Below, one piece after another: positions 24,196 through 32,226 of a stretch of DNA of 32,226 bases. The translations under genes and the position numbers were made by a program. This stretch comes from Saccoglossus kowalevskii. Taxonomy: Eukaryota > Hemichordata > Enteropneusta > Harrimaniidae. Position 1 is the first letter of the stretch; each line of letters starts with the position of its first letter. The notes under the pieces are model-generated. The model did no database searches. It saw only the letters and a program-made list of their open reading frames with translations, and was not told the DNA's origin. The stretch is from the NCBI RefSeq assembly GCF_000003605.2, contig NW_003135679.1, forward strand, positions 1 to 32,226, written 5' to 3'.

Positions 24196-25040
24196 ATGGT
24201 TAGAAATTGTAAACGATTCTGGGCGTTTTTTATCAAGATATTCAAATTCCCATGGTTAGCAATTGTAAACGATTCTGGGCGTTTTTTTTTATCAAGATAT
24301 TCAAATTCCCATGGTTAGCAATTGTAAACGATTCTGGGCGTTTTTTATCAAGATAGTCAAATTCCCATGCTTACCAATTGTAAACGATTCTGGGCGTTTT
24401 TTTTATCAAGATATTCAAATTCCCATGGTTAGCAAATGTAAACGATTCTGGGCGTTTTTTATCAAGATATTCAAATTCCCATGGTTAGCAATTGTAAACG
24501 ATTCTGGGCGTTTTTTATCATGATATTCAAATTCCCATGGTTAGCAATTGTAAACGATTCTGGGCGTTTTTTATCAAGATATTCAAATTCCCATGGTTAG
24601 CAAATGAAAACGATTCTGGGCGTTTTTATCAAGATATTCAAATTCCCATGGTTAGCAATTGTAAACGATTCTGGGCGTTTTTTATCAAGATATTCAAATT
24701 CCCATGGTTAGCAATTGTAAACGATTCTGGGCATTCTTTATCAAGATATTCAAATTCCCATGGTTAGCAATTGTAAACGATTCTGGGCGTTCTTTATCAA
24801 GATATTCAAATTCCCATGGTTAGCAATTGTAAACGATTCTGGGCGTTTTTTATCAAGATATTCAAATTCCCATGGTTAGCAATTGTAAACGATTCTGGGC
24901 GTTTTTTTATCAAGATATTCAAATTCCCATGGTTACCAATTGTAAACGATTCTGGGCGTTTTTTATCAAGATATTCAAATTCCCATGGTTAGCAATTGTA
25001 AACGATTCTGGGCGTTTTTTATCAAGATATTCAAATTCCC
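24196..25040 (+). repeat. Copied block C, short copy
   Basis: Partner of 20771-21837, lacking 223 bp relative to it. Landmarks: TAGAAATTG (24196), a 9-T run (8 T in the long copy), ATGCTTACC (24367), AAATG (about 24434), TCATGATATTC (about 24518), AAATGAAAACG (about 24602), one 5-T unit (about 24620), GGCATTCTTT (24731) and a 7-T/TACC pair (24929). After 25040 the two copies go separate ways: TACC here, ATCAAAAT units there. Confidence 0.9.
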
Positions 25041-26837
25041 ATGGTTACCAATTGTAAACGATTCTGGGCGTTTTTTATCAAGATATTCAAATTCCCATGG
25101 TTACCAATTGTAAACGATTGTGGGCGTTTTTTATCAAGATATTCAAATTCCCATGGTTAGCAATTGTAAACGATTCTGGGCGTTTTTTATCAAGAATATT
25201 CAAATTCCCATGGTTAGAAATTGTAAACGATTCTGGGCGTTTTTTATCAAGATATTCAAATTCCCATGGTTAGCAATTGTAAACGATTCTGGGCGTTTTT
25301 TATCAAGATATTCAAATTCCCATGGTTACCAATTGTAAACGATTCTGGGCGTTTTTTATCAAGATATTCAAATTCCCATGGTTAGAAATTGTAAACGATT
25401 CTGGGCGTTTTTTATCAAGATATTCAAATTCCCATGGTTAGCAATTGTAAACGATTCTGGGCGTTTTTTTATCAAAATATTCAAATTTTCATGGTTACCA
25501 ATTGTAAACAATTCTGGGCGTTTTTTATTAAAATATTCAAATTCCCATGGTTAGCAATTGTAAACGATTCTGGGCGTTTTTTATCAAGATATTCAAATTC
25601 CCATGGTTAGCAAATGTAAACGATTCTGGGCGTTTTTTATCAAAATATTCAAATTCCCATGGTTAGCAATTGTAAACGATTCTGGGCGTTTTTTATCAAG
25701 ATATTCAAATTCCCATGGTTACCAATTGTAAACGATTCTGGGCGTTTTTTATCAAGATATTCAAATTCCCATGGTTAGCAATTGTAAACGATTCTGGGCG
25801 TTTTTTATCAAGATATTCAAATTCCCATGGTTAGCAATTGTAAACGATTCTGGGCGTTTTTTATCAAGATATTCAAATTCCCATGGTTAGCAATTGTAAA
25901 CGATTCTGGGCGTTTTTTATCAAGATATTCAAATTCCCATGGTTAGCAATTGTAAACGATTCTGGGCGTTTATTATCAAGATATTCAAATTCCCATGGTT
26001 AGCAATTGTAAACGATTCTGGGCGTTTTTTATCAAGATATTCAAATTCCCATGGTTAGCAATTGTAAACGATTCTGGGCGTTTTTTTATCAAGATATTCA
26101 AATTCCCATGGTTACCAATTGTAAACGATTCTGGGCGTTTTTTATCAAGATATTCAAATTCCCATGGTTAGCAATTGTAAACGATTCTGGGCGTTTTTTA
26201 TCAAGATATTCAAATTCCCATGGTTACCAATTGTAAACGATTCTGGGCGTTTTTTATCAAGATATTCAAATTCCCATGGTTACCAATTGTAAACGATTCT
26301 GGGCGTTTTTTATCAAGATATTCAAATTCCCATGGTTAGCAATTGGAAACGATTCTGGGCGTTTTTTATCAAGATATTCAAATTCCCATGGTTAGACATT
26401 GTAAACGATTCGGGGCGTTTTTTATCAAGATATTCAAATTCCCATGGTTAGCAATTGTAAACGATTCTGGGCGTTTTTTTTATCAAGATATTCAAATTCC
26501 CATGGTTAGCAATTGTAAACGATTCTGGGCGTTTTTTATCAAGATAGTCAAATTCCCATGGTTAGCAATTGTAAACGATTCTGGGCGTTTTTTATCAAGA
26601 TATTCAAATTCCCATGGTTAGCAATTGTAAACGATTCTGGGCGTTTTTTATCAAGATATTCAAATTCCCATGGTTAGCAATTGTAAACGATTCTGGGCGT
26701 TTTTTATCAAGATATTGAAATTCCCATGGTTAGCAATTGTAAACGATTCTGGGCGTTTTTTATCAAGATATTCAAATTCCCATGGTTAGCAATTGTAAAC
26801 GATTCTGGGCGTTTTTTATCAAGATATTCAAATTCCC

Positions 26838-27514
26838 ATGGTTAGCAATTGAAAACGATTCTGGGCATTTTTTATCAAGATATTCAAATTCCCATGGTTA
26901 CCAATTGTAAACGGTTCTGGGCGTTTTTTTATCAAGATATTCAAATTCCCATGGTTACCAATTGTAAACGATTCTGGGCTTTTTTTTATCAAGATATTCA
27001 AATTCCCATGGTTACCAATTGTAAACGATTCTGGGCGTTTTTTATCAAGATATTCAAATTCCCATGGTTACCAATTGTAAACGATTCTGGGCGTTTTTTA
27101 TCAGGATACTCAAATTCCCATGGTTAGCAATTGTAAACGATTCTGGGCGTTTTTTTTATCAAGATATTCAAATTCCCATGGTTAGCAATTGTAAACGATT
27201 CTGGGCGTTTTTTATCAAGATATTCAAATTCCCATGGTTAGCAATTGTAAACGATTCTGGGCGTTTTTTATCAAGATATTCAAATTCCCATGGTTACCAA
27301 TTGTAATCGATTCTGGGCGTTTTTTAATCAAGATATTCAAATTCCCATGGTTACCAATTGTAAACGATTCTGGGCGTTTTTTATCAATATATTCAAATTC
27401 CCATGGTTAGCAATTGTAAAATATTCTGGGCGTTTTTTATCAAGATATTCAAATTCCCATGGTTAGCTATTGTAAACGATTCTGGGCGTTTTTTATCAAG
27501 ATATTCAAATTCAC
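26838..27514 (+). repeat. Copied block B, right copy (677 bp)
   Basis: Partner of 5439-6115. The match keeps a single offset of 21399 bp across about twelve units, including every odd T-run length, so no net insertion or deletion separates the copies. To the right the resemblance continues after extra units: TTCACATGG at about 27681 and two 5-T units at about 27714 and 27770 mirror those at about 6172, 6189 and 6246. This supports a longer shared ancestry broken by later gain or loss of whole units. Confidence 0.92.
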
Positions 27515-30290
27515 ATGGTTAGCAATTGTAAACGATTCAGGGCGTTTTTTATCAAGATATTCAAATTCCCATGGTTACCAATTGTAAACGATTCTGGGCG
27601 TTTTTTATCAAGATATTCAAATTCCCATGGTTAGCAATTGTAAACGATTCTGGGCGTTTTTTATCAAGATATTCAAATTCACATGGTTAGCAATTGTAAA
27701 CGATTCTGGGCGTTTTTATCAAGATATTCAAATTCCCATGGTTAGCAATTGTAAACGATTCTGGGCGTTTTTATCAAGATATTCAAATTCCCATGGTTAG
27801 CAATTGTAAACGATTCTGGGCGTTTTTTATCAAGATATTCAAATTCCCATGGTTATCAATTGTAAACGATTCTGGGCGTTTTTTATCAAGATATTCAAAT
27901 TCCCATGGTTAGCAATTGTAAACGATTCTGGGCGTTTTTTATCAAGATATTCAAATTCCCATGGTTAGCAATTGTAAACGATTCTGGGCGTTTTTTATCA
28001 AGATATTCAAATTCCCATGGTTAGCAACTGTAAACGATTCTGTGCGTTTTTTATCAAGATATTCAAATTCCCATGGTTAGCAATTGTGAACGATTCTGGG
28101 CGTTTTTTATCAAGATATTCAAATTCCCATGGTTAGCAATTGTAAACGATTCTGGGCATTTTTTATCAAGATATTCAAATTCCCATGGTTACCAATTGTA
28201 AACGGTTCTGGGCGTTTTTTTATCAAGATATTCAAATTCCCATGGTTACCAATTGTAAACGATTCTGGGCTTTTTTATCAAGATATTCAAATTCCCATGG
28301 TTACCAATTGTAAACGATTCTGGGCGTTTTTTATCAAGATATTCAAATTCCCATGGTTACCAATTGTAAACGATTCTGGGCGTTTTTTATCAGGATATTC
28401 AAATTCCCATGGTTAGCAATTGTAAACGATTCTGGGCGTTTTTTTTATCAAGATATTCAAATTCCCATGGTTAGCAATTGTAAACGATTCTGGGCGTTTT
28501 TTATCAAGATATTCAAATTCCCATGGTTAGCAATTGTAAACGATACTGGGCGTTTTTTATCAAGATATTCAAATTCCCATGGTTACCAATTGTAATCGAT
28601 TCTGGGCGTTTTTTAATCAAGATATTCAAATTCCCATGGTTACCAATTGTAAACGATTCTGGGCGTTTTTTATCAAGATATTCAAATTCCCATGGTTAGC
28701 AATTGTAAATTATTCTGGGCGTTTTTTATCAAGATATTCAAATTCCCATGGTTAGCTATTGTAAACGATTCTGGGCGTTTTTTATCAAGATATTCAAATT
28801 CCCATGGTTAGCAATTGTAAACGATTCTGGGCGTTTTTTATCAAGATATTCAAATTCCCATGGTTAGCAATTGTAAACGATTCTGGGCGTTTTTTATCAA
28901 GATATTCAAATTCCCATGGTTAGCAATTGTAAACGATTCTGGGCGTTTTTTATCAAGATATTCAAATTCCCATGGTTAGCAATTGTAAACGATTCTGGGC
29001 GTTTTTTATCAAGATATTCAAATTCCCATGGTTAGCAATTGTAAACGATTCTGGGCGTTTTTTTTATCAAGATATTCAAATTCCCATGGTTAGCAATTGT
29101 AAACGATTCTGGGCGTTTTTTATCAAGATATTCAAATTCCCATGGTTAGCAATTGTAAACGATTTTGGGCGTTTTTTATCAAGATATTCAAATTCCCATG
29201 GTTACCAATTGTAATCGATTCTGGGCGTTTTTTAATCAAGATATTCAAATTCCCATGGTTACCAATTGTAAACGATTCTGGGCGTTTTTTATCAATATAT
29301 TCAAATTCCCATGGTTAGCAATTGTAAAATATTCTGGGCGTTTTTTATCAAGATATTCAAATTCCCATGGTTAGCTATTGTAAACGATTCTGGGCGTTTT
29401 TTATCAAGATATTCAAATTCACATGGTTACCAATTGTAAACGAATCTGGGCGTTTTTTATCAAGATATTCAAATTCCCATGGTTAGCAATTGTAAACGAT
29501 TCTGGGCGTTTTTATCAAGATATTCAAATTCCCATGGTTAGCAATTGTAAACGATTCTGGGCGTTTTTTATCAAGATATTCAAATTCCCATGGTTAGCAA
29601 TTGTAAACGATTCTGGGCGTTTTTTATCAAGATATTCAAATTCCCATGGTTAGCAATTGTAAACGATTCTGGGCGTTTTTTATCAAGATATTCAAATTCC
29701 CATGGTTAGCAATTGTAAACGATTCTGGGCGTTTTTTATCAAGATATTCAAATTCCCATGGTTAGCAATTGTAAACGATTCTGGGCGTTTTTTATCAAGA
29801 TATTCAAATTCCCATGGTTAGCAACTGTAAACGATTCTGTGCGTTTTTTATCAAGATATTCAAATTCCCATGGTTAGCAATTGTGAACGATTATGGGCGT
29901 TTTTTATCAAGATATTCAAATTCCCATGGTTAGCAATTGTAAACGATTCTGTGCGTTTTTTATCAAGATATTCAAATTCCCATGGTTAGCAATTGTAAAC
30001 GATTCTGGGCATTTTTTATCAAGATATTCAAATTCCCATGGTTACCAATTGTAAACGGTTCTGGGCGTTTTTTTATCAAGATATTCAAATTCCCATGGTT
30101 ACCAATTGTAAACGATTCTGGGCTTTTTTATCAAGATATTCAAATTCCCATGGTTACCAATTGTAAACGATTCTGGGCGTTTTTTATCATGATATTCAAA
30201 TTCCCATGGTTACCAATTGTAAACGATTCTGGGCGTTTTTTATCAAGATATTCAAACTCCCATGGTTACCAATTGTAAACGATTCTGGGC
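26838..30290 (+). repeat. Domain of overlapping partial copies of higher-order block B
   Basis: Landmarks of block B return several times here. TTAATCAAG is at about 27323, 28613 and 29231, with intervals of about 1290 bp (23 units) and 618 bp (11 units). GGCATT followed by ACGGTTC and the long-T GGGCTT unit is at about 26866, 28157 and 30009. TAGCTATTG is at about 27468, 28754 and 29371. The TGTGCG/GTGAACG pair that comes before GGCATT at 1647, 5351 and 8471 comes before the second copy (28040, 28086). At the third it appears with a further TGTGCG unit (29838, 29883, 29950). The copies are incomplete and of unequal length. Confidence 0.82.
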
Positions 30291-31162
30291 GTTTTTTATC
30301 AAGATATTCAAATTCCCATGGTTAGCAATTGTAAACGATTCTGGGCGTTTTTTATCAAGATATTCAAATTCCCATGGTTAGCAATTGTAAACGATTCTGG
30401 GCGTTTTTTATCAAGATATTCAAATTCCCATGGTTAGCAATTGTAAACGATTCTGGGCGTTTTTTATCAAGATATTCAAATTCCCATGGATAGCAATTGT
30501 AAACGATTCTGGGCGTTTTTTATCAAGATATTCAAATTCCCATGGTTAGCAATTGTAAACGATTCTGGGCGTTTTTTTATCAAGATATTCAAATTCCCAT
30601 GGGTTAGCAATTGTAAACGATTGTGGGCGTTTTTTATCAAGATATTCAAATTCCCATGGTTAGCAATTGTAAACGATTGTGGGCGTTTTTTATCAAGATA
30701 TTCAAATTCCCATGGTTAGCAATTGTAAACGATTGTGAGCGTTTTTTATCAAGATATTCAAATTCCCATGGTTAGCAATTGTAAACGATTCTGGGCGTTT
30801 TTTTATCAAGATATTCAAATTCCCATGGTTAGCAATTGTAAACGATTCTGGGCGTTTTTTATCAAGATATTCAAATTCCCATGGTTAGCAATTGTAAACG
30901 ATTCTGGGCGTTTTTTATCAAGATATTCAAATTCCCATGGTTAGCAATTGTAAACGATTCTGGGCGTTTTTTTATCAAGATATTCAAATTCCCATGGTTA
31001 GCAATTGTAAACGATTCTGGGCATTTTTTATCAAGATATTCAAATTCCCATGGTTAGCAATTGTAAACGATTCTGGGCGTTTTTTTATCAAGATATTCAA
31101 ATTCCCATGGTTAGCAATTGTAAACGATTCTGGGCATTTTTTATCAAGATATTCAAATTCCC

Positions 31163-31442
31163 ATGGTTAGCAATTGTAAACGATTCTGGGCGTTTTTTAT
31201 CAAGATATTCAAATTCCCATGGTTAGCAATTGTAAACGATTCTGGGCGTTTTTTATCAAGATATTCAAATTCCCATGGTTAGCAATTGTAAACGATTCTG
31301 GGCGTTTTTTATCAAGATATTCAAATTCCCATGGTTAGCAATTGTAAACGATTCTGGGCGTTTTTTATCAAGATATTCAAATTCCCATGGTTAGCAATTG
31401 TAAACGATTCTGGGCGTTTTTTATCAAGATATTCAAATTCCC
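31163..31442 (+). repeat. Five identical standard units
   Basis: This run is bounded by a GGCATT unit on the left and a TACC/GATTGTGGG unit at 31443 on the right. All five match the reference unit by eye. Confidence 0.88.
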
Positions 31443-32226
31443 ATGGTTACCAATTGTAAACGATTGTGGGCGTTTTTTATCAAGATATTCAAATTCCCAT
31501 GGTTAGCAATTGTAAACGATTGTGGGCGTTTTTTATCAAGATATTCAAATTCCCATGGTTAGCAATTGTAAACGATTCTGGGCGTTTTTTTATCAAGATA
31601 TTCAAATTCCCATGGTTACCAATTGTAAACGATTCTGGGCGTTTTTTATCAAGATATTCAAATTCCCATGGTTAGCAATTGTAAACGATTCTGGGCGTTT
31701 TTTATCAAGATATTCAAATTCCCATGGTTAGCAATTGTAAACGATTCTGGGCGTTTTTTATCAAGATATTCAAATTCCCATGGTTAGCAATTGTAAACGA
31801 TTGTGGGCGTTTTTTATCAAGATATTCAAATTCCCATGGTTAGCAATTGTAAACGATTGTGGGCGTTTTTTATCAAGATATTCAAATTCCCATGGTTAGC
31901 AATTGTAAACGATTTTGGGCGTTTTTTATCAAGATATTCAAATTCCCATGGTTAGCAATTGTAAACGATTTTGGGCGTTTTTTTATCAAGATATTCAAAT
32001 TCCCATGGTTACCAATTGTAAACGATTCTGGGCGTTTTTTATCAAGATATTCAAATTCCCATGGTTAGCAATTGTAAACGATTCTGGGCGTTTTTTATCA
32101 AGATATTCAAATTCCCATGGTTACCAATTGTAAACGATTCTGGGCGTTTTTTATCAAGATATTCAAATTCCCATGGTTACCAATTGTAAACGATTGTGGG
32201 CGTTTTTTATCAAGATATCAAATTTG

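Larger units (their letters stand above)
1..32226 (+). repeat. Satellite array of a 56-bp monomer, about 575 direct copies
   Basis: Every part of the window reads as the same 56-bp unit in the same orientation. In the reference unit 7570-7625 the order is ATGG at the start, CAATTG at 7578-7583, GGGCG at 7595-7599, a T run at 7600-7605, ATCAAG at 7606-7611 and a tail ending TTCCC, so the junction makes CCATGG. Most units differ from this by none to three bases. Unit length varies mainly through the T run (5 to 10 T), giving 55-60 bp. Composition is about 34% GC with two CpGs per unit. No unique DNA, inverted unit, transposon, tRNA or rRNA interrupts it. Such size and homogenisation are typical of eukaryotic centromeric or heterochromatic satellites; that placement is inference. 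I do not recognise the monomer as a named family. Head-to-tail uniformity is seen directly; the copy number is length divided by 56. Confidence 0.98.

Noticed and set aside
1-32226. CRISPR array
   Set aside because: The repeated unit is contiguous, with no unique spacers between constant repeats and no cas genes; variable positions are scattered point changes.
1-32226. Yeast-type replication origin consensus in the reverse complement of TTGTAAACG
   Set aside because: The match has about three mismatches in the 11-base consensus, and AT-rich repeats give such matches by chance.
1-32226. GGGCG followed by T6 as transcription terminators
   Set aside because: No stem precedes the T run and no gene lies upstream. 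A T run alone fits an RNA polymerase III stop, but there is no type III promoter or RNA gene.
1-32226. Telomeric or subtelomeric simple repeat
   Set aside because: The unit is 56 bp of complex sequence without a short G-rich telomere motif; a subtelomeric location cannot be judged.
1-32226. CCATGG and CAATTG palindromes as a hairpin or protein site
   Set aside because: Each is only six bases, they do not pair with each other, and no longer dyad surrounds them. CCATGG is also lost in some units (CCAAGG, CCTTGG, CCGTGG, CATGCT) without visible effect.

Overview
The whole window is one uninterrupted tandem (satellite) array. A monomer of 56 bp is repeated head to tail, always in the same orientation, from base 1 to base 32226, giving about 575 copies. 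I see no unique sequence, gene, RNA gene, transposon, CRISPR array or change of orientation. A clean reference unit is 7570-7625. It has a CCATGG palindrome at the junction, CAATTG five bases later, then GGGCG, a run of six T, ATCAAG and an AT-rich tail ending TTCCC. Counted on this unit, GC is about 34% (T21 A16 G10 C9), with two CpGs per unit.

An array this long, with homogenised units and nested larger repeats, looks like eukaryotic satellite heterochromatin (centromeric, pericentromeric or subtelomeric). Nothing in the sequence identifies the organism or the chromosomal position. Both ends are imperfect units, so the array probably continues beyond the window, or the window is a contig made only of satellite.

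The units vary through a limited set of diagnostic changes: T-run length (5 to 10), TAGC or TACC after the junction, ATGGATAG, TAAGCG, AATCG, ACGGTTC, GTGAACG, TGTGCG, GGCATT, GATTGTGGG, ATGCTTACC and AAATG. The same ordered strings of variants recur kilobases apart at constant offsets, showing block copying inside the array. Main pairs: 5439-6115 with 26838-27514 (offset 21399, no indel seen); 20771-21837 with 24196-25040; 611-1059 with 9597-10045; 11113-11395 with 15102-15384; 6842-7121 with 16116-16395; 2150-2345 with 23145-23340; 151-420 with 3022-3291.

Layout: 0-3.3 kb is variant-rich, with doublets of a 224-bp higher-order repeat and a divergent three-unit patch (1231-1398). 3.3-6.7 kb is variant-rich and holds a damaged patch (4481-4740). 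7.1-8.5 kb is nearly uniform. 8.5-16.9 kb mixes uniform and variant blocks. 16.9-18.1 kb is again uniform. 18.1-25.1 kb holds the large copied block. 25.1-30.3 kb carries overlapping partial copies of one higher-order block. 30.3-32.2 kb is mostly uniform.

Open reading frames occur throughout, but they follow from unit arithmetic: 56 bp shifts frame each unit and a 7-T unit (57 bp) restores it. I do not regard them as genes. No new enzymatic or defence system is visible. What is of interest is the array's higher-order structure and its record of unequal exchange.
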